Source of the DNA: Atrichornis clamosus
Lineage: Eukaryota; Chordata; Aves; Passeriformes; Menuridae
Direction: 5' to 3'
Assembly: GCA_013400975.1 (NCBI GenBank)
Contig: WBMZ01009006.1
Coordinates: 310,001 to 374,000 of the forward strand
Length of the DNA stretch: 64,000 nt
This document shows, in pieces, positions 23,734 through 35,560 of this stretch. Position 1 is the first letter of the stretch. Each line of letters starts with the position of its first letter. The notes under the pieces were generated by a model. That model made no database searches. It had not been told where the DNA came from and saw nothing but the letters and a program-made list of their open reading frames with translations. Made by a program: the position numbers and the translations under genes.

Positions 23734-23760
23734 TTTTTTTTTTCTTTTTTTTTTTTTTTT
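23734..23760 (+). repeat. Poly(T) tract
   Basis: Ten T residues, one C, then sixteen T residues. Confidence 0.95.
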
Positions 23761-24037
23761 CTTCCCAGGGAAAAAAACAGGCTCAGATGAGAGGCTTTCC
23801 TGTGAAATAAAAACATTGGGAAAAAAGAATTTTGTTTGGAAGTATGGGAATCATTCTCTTCAATGAGGCTGAAGCCCCTTGCTTTGATGAGAAGAAATAG
23901 CTTCTGCTGTTAAAACATGGACTTTTTGTTTGAAATGCAGAAATTCAGACTGGACACATGGAAAACAATTCCTGTACCAGGGAGGTTGCAGGAGGTACCC
24001 AAAGCAACTGTAGGACCTGCAGCCTGGTCAAGACTCA

Positions 24038-24156
24038 GCTAGGTAAAGCCACAGTGACCTGATCTGGGCACGGGCATCGGTTGTATTTGAGGAGAAGGCT
24101 GAACTTTGTGACCTCCAATGGCCCCTCCCAGCCAGCATGTCTGCAGTTCTGTGAAA
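24038..24156 (+). mobile_element. CR1 LINE 3' end (older copy)
   Basis: Consecutive CR1 tail words are readable: 'GTAAAGCCACAGTGACCTGA', a glutamate/glycine-like 'TTGAGGAGAAGGCTGAAC' section, 'TTTGTGACCTCCAATGGCCC', 'CTCCCAGCC' and a terminal 'TTCTGTGAAATG'. In CR1 consensus these are 'gacctgatct...ggactagatgacctccagaggtcccttccagcc...ttctgtga'. It is more diverged than the copy near 4.2 kb, so older. Confidence 0.75.
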
Positions 24157-24529
24157 TGCAAGCCAAAATACTCCAGCTTACCTGAAAGTAAACATTTCAC
24201 CAAACCTTTTTCACAAACTGTTATCCTATCAAGGAGATGATTCTTTCCAAGGGAAAACTTGGACAGTGTTTCAGCAGGAGTTATAAATATACTCTTGAAT
24301 TCAACCCTTGAGGTTTCCTTAGCATGGGAAAAGCACATTCCTCTCCCTTCACTTTTGCTTCAGCCCATTCCTACCTATGTAGAAATGTAAAGTATTTTAG
24401 TAAGAGGACAGTGGTGCACACCAGATTTTTTTTCTTGTGAGAGTGGAAGAAAATCTCATCTGCAGCAGAATATCATATTAAAGCATGTCAGAGCAGTCTC
24501 TATATGGCACCCAATTCCCAAGCTGCAGT

Positions 24530-25010
24530 GCCTCCTTTTTTCCAGAAACTCTTCAGGAAAAAAATCAACATTTTCTTTCACAGAATTTCAGTTGAAAATT
24601 CTTTTGAGATAGTCTTTTCTATCAAAAGCTGTCAGCTTTCCCACTGAAGTCTGGAACAGATTCAAAGTGACAATTTTTTCCTCTGTTTTGCTTTAAAGTG
24701 TCATATTCCTATTTTTTTTTTTTTTTTTGGAATGGTATAAAAGCAAACGTGACAAAGTGACACTTCCACTCCAGCTATCATTTTGTTTCTCCATTTTTTT
24801 TTTACTGAGAAACAGAAATGGAATATTTTCAGTCAAAACGTCGATTTTTGAATTGTTTGTTTCAAATTCCCTCTTGGAAAACCCTTTTTTTCCCCCCTAA
24901 CAGAACTGATGTTGTTCTTCTTCCCAGAAAAATTCATTTTCAACATTTCTATGTTTCCTTTTCCCGGCAGGAACACTTTCTTCACATAAAAAGTTCAACC
25001 TATACAAATT
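24530..25010. repeat. T-rich, AAATTT/TTTCAA-type old repeat (tentative)
   Basis: Dense TTTCA, GAAAAT, TCAAAA and AAATTC words, with local hairpins (24601-24628; 24696-24765) and T-runs. A block at 60785-60915 has the same texture. Together they resemble AT-rich self-complementary repeats I associate with sauropsid genomes, but I cannot name the family. Simple AT-rich drift is the alternative. Confidence 0.3.
24712..24728 (+). repeat. T17 homopolymer
   Basis: Seventeen consecutive T residues forming the loop region of an inverted repeat (AAGTGTCA at 24696-24703 and TGACACTT at 24758-24765). Confidence 0.95.
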
Positions 25011-28000
25011 CCTTTCCCAGCCTTGGCTGTACTTGGGCAGACAAGGGCCGCAGGAATGGTCCTGGGAAAACCTGTCTTCAGTTTGTGTCAAGGATCTGAA
25101 CAGAGGCTGCAATCTCTTTCTAGCTGACAAGGGTGGGACCCACTGCCTCTGAGCACACTTTATTTCTACCGCAGTGTACATCCAAACGTAAGGGAGAGTG
25201 CGAAAATTACTGGAGTATCAGCACCTGCATACAAGTTGGGCAGCAGCCGCTTGTTGGTGGCTGAGAACTAAACCTTTTTCTTCCAGAGTTTGTAATCAAA
25301 CACATGTGGCTTAGGAAGTCCCTACAGCTCTCTAGAAAAGCATTCTTCCATAAATAAGCGAAATATCTAGGGAGAGACCCTGCTGACTGAGTGCATCCTT
25401 GAACTCCCTTCCTCAACCTGAGGACTTGGCTCCCAAATTTTGTGCTGCAATCCACTGCCCTAATGTCATTTTGCATGTGAGAGGTAAAAGTGCTGTTTGG
25501 TCAAGAGCAAAGATCCACAGCCCAAGTTAATGCATACTTTGGTGCCAGGCCCATGGCAATATCAGTGTCTCTGCCCACATTTTCTCTTCAGGACTTAGGG
25601 AAATGTATAACTTCCAAACTTCTTAGCAAAATTTACTCAGCTGCACAATCCTTCTTTATATTTAATCCACACAGTGATGGTAATGTGGCTAGAAATATTT
25701 GCCAGCAAGGGATTGAGTGGGTGTAAAACGGGTTTGCAGAATTATTGCTAGACTATTTAATTTTGACTTTAGATACATATGCTTCTCCCTGCTTCTACAC
25801 ATTGCTCACTTCGTTGCTTCAAGCTTCACACCTTACCTAGAACAGCCTTGGGTCAAGCACAGCTGGTCTGGTTTTTTTTCTTATATTCAGCGTACCACTG
25901 TCTTGGTTCATGACATGCTGTCTCTTGAAAGACATTTCCAAAACCCTGATTGCAGATCCTCCACCCAACAGCACTCTATCCATTTCCACTGAGAAAAACT
26001 GATTAGTCAGTCCTTCGTTCCCTTTCCCTGGAAGGCATGTGGAGGCAGCACATAGCAAATCAAGAAATAATACTTCTGCTAGAAGAACTTTACCAAGGAT
26101 AAGTCTTGCATAACAACTTAGCTAAAAGACTGCCTATGTAACATATAAAGCATTAGAAAAGTCCCACTGGCATATCCCCATATCCCTGGGAACTCCAAGG
26201 TTACTTAACAGTCCAAACAAGTTGGCAGCTTTCCTCATTGTTATTTATGTTGCACCTTCATTTTTATATTTTAAAACAAGCAGATCTTTCAACATTAAAA
26301 GTGGCACCTGTGATGCTGAACTCACATCTGCAATAGGGAGAAGCCAGTAAATGTTACTGCGGGGATGCTGCTGCTGCTGCATCCATTGCAGATCCACACA
26401 CGTAGAGGCATTTGCTTCTTTAACCTCATGCCGATTCATCCAGACAGCTGGATCAGCAAAAGGAGAGGTTAGAGCACCTCCTGGCCACCTGGTTTAGTGC
26501 AGTGCCTAACCCTCTCTCTCTCTGGTTTAGCATCAACTTCTTTCTACATCTTATTTCTTTCCCATCTGTCAGCGTGATCTTCCAACCTGCAACACAGAAC
26601 CTAGCTGAAATCAGAGACAGCTTCAGTAAGTGTTAGAGAAAGTTATGCAGGAAAACTAATTCAGAGTCCAAACCCTCATGGCTAAAGGTAGCACAGTTTT
26701 GTGGGTGTAGGGAAGGGGAGTCGCAGAAGTCAGGGAACACCAGGTACAAGATAAGCACATTCTGTACTTATACTCTTTCTTCAAAGCAGGAGAACATAAC
26801 ACTTGCTAATGTCAACATGAAATATTTTGCACCCTGTGGAAGGTGAGGGAGAACAAAGTAACTTTTAGCACCTTCCTCAAGAACTGAGGAATCAAGATGT
26901 TTGGAGTCTAGTCCAGGTGTTAAAAAAAAAAAAAAAACAAAAAACCCCAAACCCTCAATTGCCTAGCTAAGACAGGAAGAAGTTCTAGAGCATCTTGAAC
27001 AGATGGTGGGTTAGACAATGAGTTGTACTAATAACCTGGGAAAACAAGTGCTCTCAAGAACAACAATATATGCTTTTAAAGGTAGAAGTGCTACCAGGCA
27101 GAGCTGAAACATCTTCAGACAAGTTTCAAACTCAGCTCTGCCGCAATGACAGAGCCTGTGACCGCTTCCCTATTCACCAGGCATGCACCAAGCCACACAA
27201 AGTTATCTCCTCGGCTGGTCCTCCTCCTGTCTCCCTCCTTCATGCTTCAGAGCCACCTCCCAAACCTCGCTCATCCTCACTTCAAGAGGGGTCAAGAAAC
27301 ATGGCATGTTTTCAAGGCTAGATGCGAACAGAAACTGTACCGGAGCCATAAGGGAAAACACTCCCCAGTTTGGGGTTACGTGCTGCTCTTGCACAGAATC
27401 CATGTTCTCCAGGGCACGTAGGGTGTGTCACTAGCAACCCACAGGTCTTCACAGTTATCTCATGTGCCTGCACACACACAAGCACCCTGCTGTAAAAGAA
27501 CACGTAGATCATCACACCTCCATGGCGTTTACATGGCACTGATAACTCTATTATCCCAGATCATAACCAGGCAAACTGCTTTTACTCGAATTTATATCCA
27601 GTGGTTCCCCAGTACTGGGGACTCTGATTTAATCAGACCCCAGGTATGTGTGTAGCAATCTGACCAAATATGGGTACCACAGTTGCAGTATACTGCGAAG
27701 AGGCAAAGGAACCCAGATGGGGCAGAAGCCCTCAGCACAAGCATAAAAATGTGACCTCTCTGAATGACCTTCCCAACTCCAAGCAGAGGGCCAAAAGCTC
27801 TCTAAGCAGATGACATCCATGCTTTTACCTATGGTGGGCTGCAATTCTTCTCTTACGGCCTTGACAGAAGAAAGAAATACAAAGTAAGATAATCTTTTAC
27901 TAGAGACTTAAGTTTAGAGGTTAAACTAAACCAAACTGAACTGGTTTAGCAGTGTGCAGGAGTGAAGCAGAGATATCAGCCTTCAAAGGAAACTTTGCAG

Positions 28001-29589
28001 GGTTTGCACGAGATGCAGCAGTGAGAAGGGCAAGGCATGGATGACACAATTAGTCTGGCAGCAGAACCTATTAGTGCACTGCTGCACCAACTGCACACTA
28101 GTATGGAGTAGTACAACAAAGACTGAGTCACAATCACGAGCCAGATGGATGGGGAGAATCACAGTGCCAAGTCATGGCAGAAGAGAGTGGAGTAAGCAAA
28201 TGTCACCCAAACCTCCCCAGTCAGAGGGCATGCACAAGGGGAAAAGGGAAGCAGATCACGAAATGGCATAAAGCTGTGCTTTACAAATCTGGGGAAGGGC
28301 ACACTGTTACAAAAAATTTTGGTGCATATCTAATGAACTCAGATCAGCAACTGCTAAAGCACAGGCTAGGAGAGAGAGAGAAGGACAGGGACTCCAACAC
28401 AATAACCTGGACTGAAGGCAGTAGGACCATGGGAATGGCCCTACTGCTGCGTGGGACCCACTGCAACATCTAGGAACAGAAAACCTTCCCACCAAAGTAT
28501 GGGCTTGATAGAAAAGTTATTACGTGAGGCTACAGTAAAGCACCTGTTATGTACTCACCAGATCAAAATCACAAGTCTGAGAGACAACTAGATACCCTAT
28601 TTGGTCAGGGCATAGACACAGCCATGAGTGGAAGTCCAAGCTGTTACATATTCCATATGCTACTCAGGTCACTGGGAGCACAGTTAACAGTTGTTTAGCT
28701 ATACCCTGGCCTAGCTTTCTTATCTTTGTTTGGGCTGCCATTTCCATGACTTCACCTCATAAAGAGGGCTATTTAGTTCAGTTAAAATGAAACAAACCAC
28801 CACAGGCAATGTAAAACAAGACGTACATACTCGCAGTGTTGGATGTAAAGGTAGGGTCTACCAGGCGTGTCCTCAACCCTTGCAGACATCAGATGAATCT
28901 GTCAAGTCTTGCGTGCCCAGTGTACAATTTGTGTAATCACCCTTTTCTCCTTGCTCTCCCCCTCGGCTGGCCTTGAGCTTCTGTCTTTGATACATCCCAG
29001 CTTCTCCTGTCGTGTAACTCCCATCCAAAATACAGTTGGCTAAGGAGGGCTGTGAAGCTGTTCGAGGGGATTGCAGGATAACAGAGAAGCCCTGAGGCCA
29101 CACGACATTCAGGATGGTGCTGCCAAGGAGGGCCTGCTACACCACTCCAGCCCCACCTAAACAATTGTTCCTTTTCACTGGATTCATCCCCTTGCATTTT
29201 TTTATTGGGACCAAGCTCTGGTGTTGGGAAGGATCTATACACACTGTTTTGCAGAACAATCAAGTTAAGAAGGTGTCTAGGATTGAACTTCTGGTACAGA
29301 GACAGCTCCAGGGCTTTCACAAAACTGCTCCTCACCCTGGGCAAGGTGAAAGACTCAAACATAATGAGCACAATAAAAGCCAATTCTTTATTAAGCTGTT
29401 TAACATGGAGGAAACCGAAGAACTGAAAGACCTCAGACTGTGGTAGCCATTCAATGTCACCTGACCTGGTCTGAGCCAGGGGAAAAGGAAGGATAGACAG
29501 CACATGACTGGCCTTCATCCTCATTCCTTCTTTTTGTCCTAGTGTGCAACAGCAAGAGCAGGATGGGAAGTTGGGCTGATCATTAGAAA
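25011..29589. other. Non-coding sequence, no gene seen
   Basis: I see no supported gene. It includes an A16 run (26922-26937), a CTG/GCTGCTGCTGC trinucleotide stretch near 26365, and a small perfect inverted repeat (27926-27949). The 218-codon frame on the minus strand (28937-29593) is discussed in the findings. Confidence 0.5.
26922..26937 (+). repeat. A16 homopolymer
   Basis: Sixteen consecutive A residues followed by an A-rich CAAAAAACCCC stretch. Confidence 0.95.
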
Positions 29590-29810
29590 GCACTTTTAAT
29601 CAGACCTTCATGAAGATCACAAAGTCATCAGCTCACGGTGACGGATTGCCAGGGACTCCATGATGAATGCATTTGCAAATATTGCTGCAGAATAATTTCC
29701 TTCCGTCGCCAGAGCACTCCAAACAAATTAGATTCCCTCTAATCACATCTCCTGTCTGTGGATGAGGAAAGATGGGCCCGTCAGCACAAACGCATTTAGG
29801 GGGCGGGCAG
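29590..29810. promoter_or_regulatory. Candidate conserved non-coding element
   Basis: About eight CpGs are retained, with words such as 'AATGCATTTGCAAATATT' (POU/octamer-like), 'CAAATTAGATT' and a terminal GC-box-like 'AGGGGGCGGGC' (29797-29807). All frames are broken by stops on both strands, so it is not an exon I can support. CpG retention plus clustered factor words suggests regulatory DNA. Conservation is untested. Confidence 0.3.
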
Positions 29811-31259
29811 TGGAGGGGAGAGAGTGGGAGGTAAGGGGTGAGATGCAGCGATTCAGCAGGCAGGCAGATGAGGTGCTGGAAAGTTGCCCAGCTTTGAGGA
29901 GAGTCTTTGAGCAGTGGTGTGGATACGTGGTAATCTCAACCATGCTAACAGCTCTCCCCCCACTTGCACAAACACAACATTAATGCTAAAGGATGGAGGC
30001 AGAAGAGCCAGCAATTCATGTGGAATTTTACAGTGGTGCAGAGTAAGAGGAAGGAGAATAATGCCATCACCGTTTATCCCAGAGGGTGCAGCCCTCACTG
30101 AAGTTACACAGATGAGCATAAAAGCAGTTTCTGTGATGAGGCAAAGCTTGTGCTGCTTTCCACAGTGTCTTCCCCATGCCCTAGCCAGGGTACTTGAATT
30201 AGTGAGCCAGAAGAAACAGCTTCACAGATAATCTAGTGCAGGTGACTCACAAGATGTGGTACTAGGATGCAGACCCAGTTGGGAATTGTTAATTAGTGCC
30301 AGGTGGATATTATGCCATGCTGGAGGCATTCAAAGTGGCAGCTCTTTTAATTCATACTAAGTCTTAGCATATTAGTTTAAGGCTCTTTGAAATTGGAGAC
30401 ACAACAGGCCTCAACTTTAAAGACAAAGGATGAACATTACTGAGTTTTTAAAATTGGAAAAAACTATACCAGGAAAAGCAGTCTAAGATGTCTGAAGGCT
30501 ACTGTACTTCTCTACATCACATTTAGAATAAATGCTGGAAGCTGGCCAGAAAAATTATTGCAGAGTAGCATGTTCATACTGATATCATGTCTATCATCTA
30601 CAATTTTCCTGAACGCACGAATTAACCCAACAATAGCTTTCTCCTCCCTTGCCTGAAAAATAAAGTGTCACTGCTTAGCAGCTGACCTGACAAGTCACAG
30701 GACTGGACAAATGCAATCCATAGAAGTACGTTGGTAATACAGCAAGCTTTTACATTTACTTTATCCAGCTATTCTCCAGCAGTGGCTTGAGAGCCACTGT
30801 ACCCATTTTTGCTAGGAAATTGGAGGAGCCTGATATTCTGAGAAAGCTGATTTTGCCACGTTTTCACACATAGGGTATGAGAGAGTGCAATATGGTGGAG
30901 AAGACAAGGATCCTGTGCACATTCCCTGAATACAAAGCAGTAGGAACAGGCTGAACTGAGAGAGTTCAGTGCAATGCAAAGTCTGAGAAGAGTACGTAAG
31001 GAAGACTGGGAGGCACACTGTGCTTGTAGGCCTGCGTGTTATCTGTTGAAGGACTTGAGAGTTGCGCTTTGTTCACGTCCATGCTCAGAGGAGCTTGGGT
31101 AGTTTTTGGCTTCTCACTCCCTAGTTGGTACCAACTTTCTGTTTTCACAGTCCCTGTTTCTGGCAGCTCAGAAACTCTGCCAACAGCTCTCTACCGAAGG
31201 AAAAATGTAAGCTCAGTCCGTGCCCCTTTTAATTAGCTCTGAGATCTGAAACTGAGTGA

Positions 31260-31640
31260 ACCGACACAGAGGAGAGAAAGTAAAGACCGAGTCTTGTTTC
31301 GAATACAGCAGGGAGTGAGCTGTGGAATGGCGAGCAGGGGGAGCGGAGGAAGGAGAGGGGAGCAGCCGCGCGAGCAATTGGCCTTGTTTGCTCTCCTGGA
31401 AGCCTCTGTGTGCTTTTCCTCCAACGTGCACTGGATTTATATAGAGGGCAAACCCTTATGGGCCACTGAGCTCAGAACAAGGCTTGGGGCGAGACTGCTG
31501 CCAGCTTCCCCTCCTCTTGTCCACTCGTGCTCCCTTTTGCACTCTCGCGCAGCAGGACCTCCTTATCAGGTATGATAAGCAGCATTCCAGTGCACAGCTG
31601 GCAGGCTTCCAGCTCACGTTCCAGGAGCCCGGCTGGGCGC
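31260..31640 (+). promoter_or_regulatory. CpG-enriched block with TATA-like word, splice-donor-like word and paired GATA sites
   Basis: CpGs are several-fold denser than nearby. A TTTATATAG word lies at 31436-31444. A perfect splice-donor-like CAG|GTATGA lies at 31567-31574. The donor is flanked by an inverted GATA pair, CTTATC (31562-31567) and GATAAG (31574-31579), followed by an E-box CAGCTG (31595-31600). It could be the first exon and promoter of an unannotated transcript, or a GATA/E-box enhancer. The 93-codon frame across it shows no known domain. Confidence 0.3.
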
Positions 31641-34600
31641 TGCCGCTGTGTGAGCACACTTTAATAAAACCCTGATTTTTATCTGAACATTTTATTAATC
31701 CACGCTCAGCCGTTTGCCAAAAAAGCCAACGCACTGAATATGCCAATGTGTGTTCTCTCCAGCTTCTAATGCCAATGTACCTCTGCCCACAGAGTCTCCT
31801 TTGCTTCACACTGGGATGCATTTTCTATGCAGAGCTTCTCCTACTTTATTGCTTGGCCCTGCACCATGCTAGGAAGATGGCAGGGGCCTCTTTAACTGAT
31901 TTGCCCTCCCTTCTTTTGCAGAGAGATTTTATACAGAAAGGGGAAAATTTTTATTTTTTCATTATCATGTTCCTACTGACAAAATTACTATTTTCTCCAT
32001 ATGCAGAGCTCATGGAAAGATATTAGACAGCTGCAAGCTATTTCTAAAAGAAATTAAATAAAAAATAGCTCCCTTCTTGTCCTTCCACTGCTGCCCTGCT
32101 GTCATTCACCACCTCTCATGATACATCCAACTCAGTCATCTCACAGGACAGCCTGAAACACAAATATGACTGGGTGCTAGAAGTCAGCCTGCTGCAACAT
32201 GGCAAGAGGAAAGGAACAGGAAAGATGGAGAGGGTTGTGTGGGACTAGGTTTAAAAGATGAGATGGATGTTCTAAAAGTATCCATAGTCAGTACAGCTTT
32301 TGCATGCCCCGGCTGATGGATTGACATGGTTTCCTGGAATAAGACAGCCTGCTCTGCTGCTCTTCCTATTCTTACTGCCAGTTTGAGAATGGGACCCAAG
32401 GGCTTTCAGCTCAATAAGAGACCACACTGTTCAGCCATGTTCTCACCTAATGGAGCAGGCCTCCTGCTAGCCATAAGACTGATGACATTCAGTGCAAAAG
32501 CCTTTTTGAGAGTTTTATTAGAGCACTAAGCACCTTGTAGGACTATGATACTGATCCACAGTGTTTACTGTTTCCAAACTGGCAATTGTATTTTGTCTTC
32601 TTGTCCCTAGAGGAAGTCACATATTTTGTCATTCCATCTCTCTACAGTCCTTCTGTAGAGGTTGTCCTCATTTGTCCACTGCTTTTATATGCTTAATACA
32701 TTTCCCTTCAGATCAAATTCTCCAATTCTGTATTCCAAACCCTGCTCATCTGCTGCTGCAAGCACAGTTTGTCTTCCATCTCACTTAAGCCAGACTAAAT
32801 CCTAACGTACTTCTGTGTACAAGCTCAGAACTTCCCATCATTCCTTTCAGAAAAGTTCATTGTTTTTAAGCTTATTGTTGCAAACCTTACGACTCTTTGG
32901 GATTCTCCTTCAATCCAGTTAATGGCCCCCTTTTCAGCAATCTGATCTGCCATTACAAGTGCTCAGGGCAAGCTATAAGAAAGCCCAGATGCTGGCCAAC
33001 TGGGACTGCACCTTACCAGGTGAGATGACATGAAAACACAAGACAGCTGGATGATATTTCCCAAGCCAACCAGGCAAAAGATGTGACAAGCAGCTCAAAT
33101 GGTAACGGGTAAATGGTAAACAGGGACTTTGAAAACTTGGGTAAGAATGTACACCTAGTTCCTTCATCTCTGACTGTTCATTTGGGCAGTCACCTTTTGG
33201 AGAGAGGCATACATTTAGTGTTGTCAGTCTATTAAAACTGAAATGAAGAGCAAGGGAAGATGGAGTTCTGCCTGGCAACTCAGGAGATGCTTAGGAGAGG
33301 CTGAGGTTCCACTATTAGTTCTGTCTGAGACATCATATGTGATATCAGTCAAATAACTATGCCTTAGCTCTTTCTTTCTTTAGCTAGACTGCCTAAAATA
33401 GTCCAGCCCTGACTTCAACAGGAATCATGAGATAACATATAGCAAATAATGACTGAAATTTAGATTTTGTGTTCTTTTCAAGGCTGCAGACAACAAGGAG
33501 GTAGAAAAAACTGCTGTGGGGATAACAGAGAGGTGAAATAATGAGCTTAGCAGTGCCATGGGAATAAGATGTTCCTAAGTCCTATTTCTATTAGGGTTTT
33601 ACATAGAGTCTATATGCTCCCTATCTCTCTGTTTCCTCAGGCAAAAGACAGGCTGGCTGCTTATGCTAGCCAAATGTTACAGTCAATTCCTTCAGCCTTA
33701 ATCTTTGGTTCTGTCTTCATTTGCATCAGTCAACTAAGTCCAAAAAAAACCTCCCATAAAACAACAGTGAATCAAACAACCCTCTGCCCCCTGCCAAACA
33801 ACAATCAAATTTCACCCTGCACAGGAGCACTGAAAATTTCAAAGCAGTCTGCTGTTTGTCTGCCACAGGCTAAGCAACATAATGCTAAGTCCAATTTCTG
33901 TATAAGGGCCGCAGCTCAAGCTAGGTTCATTAAGATTTATAGTAGGCATTGTCTAAAGGCAAGAGCTGTTTGGCCCTAGGCTGTGGACAGCAAGGATTTC
34001 TGTGCCACGCAGAATGATTTAACTTTGGTCCTAGAAAAAGTGTGGACACAGTAGTACAGCATTGCTGATCAAGCTACTCTGCTCTGCTTCTCCAGGCAGC
34101 TAAGTAATCTGACAGGACATCTTCCCACACGGTTATTCTGCTCCCAGAATAGCTGAGGTGATCTTGCACAACACTAAGGCATGTGCAAAGTGATACTCTC
34201 CTACCCTTGATGGTCTTACAGCCATACTGGCAGTCAGTCTTTCCATGAGTGGTTGTTTAAATCTAGCAAAAACACAGATTTGTTCACTTAAGAAACCAAA
34301 ACAAAGTGGCTGTAATAATCAATTAACAGCTCTCCCAAAACTCATTTGTTACATAGCTTGATCTGTGATAAGGGTTAAGATCTCTCTTCAGCTAGGTGTA
34401 AGATCTCCAAGTGGAAGTATGAGCATCTTTTAATCACCTAAAATTCTCCTTTCAAAGTGTCAGACACATGCAGTTGGACTAGGTGAGACTTGGATTCAAA
34501 TATTTCTGCTCCTCTGACATTAAAGACTGTGTACTACAGGACAGTGAGGAAGCCAGAAGAGTCCCCTCCAGTCAAAGTTTAGCATTAAGAAGGTCAAAGC

Positions 34601-35289
34601 TTTAATGAGTACGGCATAGGGAATAAGGCTGCTAATTTTGCCTTGTGAGAATAGTTTTTAAAGAACTAGGGAAGGAACAAGGCAAACTACAACCTTTCTT
34701 TTTCAAAATATTTAAATCAGTGTGATTCCAAGCACAGTAACTAGAAACAGAAATCTCTGAACTGAGGCAATGGTAGCGAAAGAGAAAGGAACAAGCAGCT
34801 ATAGGTGATGATTCCTCCTGATCTTGAAATACTAGTACAACTAGAAGCTTGTTATCATTTTTGGAAACACAAGAATAGATCACCTGCTCACAAGATTGTA
34901 CTAGTAAAGATTATTACACGTGCCTGGGCAAAATTTAACACTGACCAATAGATTTGTCAGCGTGGGGCAAGGGCTTTGGGAAACCTTCGAGAGCAACTGC
35001 AGAACTGCCCTGCCCCTGCCGTGCTGAGCACAAACCTAGAGTGATCCCAGGTTGGAGACTGTCTTGCTTCACAACAGAATGATTAAATACTGCAGTCTCT
35101 CCCTAGAGAAGCAGGCTTGCCATTCCAAGGACCTCTTTGCAAGGCAAAAGTGATTAGAGGAGGTAAGATAGCACACAGTGGGAATCCAAGGTGCTTGCCA
35201 GCCCCTACCTGACAGGGGTGCTTGCACATGCCCCAGCTACACTGATGACAGTAGCTGTTCAAAACTTCTCTCTTCACAGGCTCATGCAA
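31641..35289. other. Non-coding sequence, no gene seen
   Basis: Starts with AT-rich, TTAAT-containing sequence (31655-31745) that could extend the preceding regulatory block. I recognise no repeat or exon in the rest. Confidence 0.45.
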
Positions 35290-35560
35290 TATTTGTACAC
35301 AGCAATATTATCCTAAATGTTTTCTAATTATTCCTCTGGATTAATGGAAACCTGTTCTATTATTGACGGGTCTTTTGCAATATTTATTAAACATGGATTG
35401 GATTAAGGAGGAATAAATAAATATGTAGAGGATGCCTAACATGTAAATAATAAATATTCAGCCATCTATTTTTTTCGCAAGATGGTTTAAATATATGGCG
35501 TTTTCAATAAATCTTTAATAACTCTGCAAATATTTATTTGTTTGCTTTGAAGCGTAAGGG
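35290..35560. promoter_or_regulatory. AT-rich candidate conserved non-coding element
   Basis: About 270 bp dominated by 'AATATTTATT', 'TAATTATTCC', 'GGATTAATGG', 'AATAAATAAATATG' and 'TTTAAATATATGGCG' words, but not simple repeats, with four isolated CpGs retained (gacgggt, ttcgcaag, ggcgttt, agcgtaag). Such AT-rich, unique, homeodomain-word-dense blocks are typical of conserved elements around developmental genes. Stops in all frames exclude an exon. Confidence 0.35.

Noticed and set aside
32560..32790. Possible LINE relic
   Set aside because: Some texture like an L3 reverse complement, but word order does not hold together.
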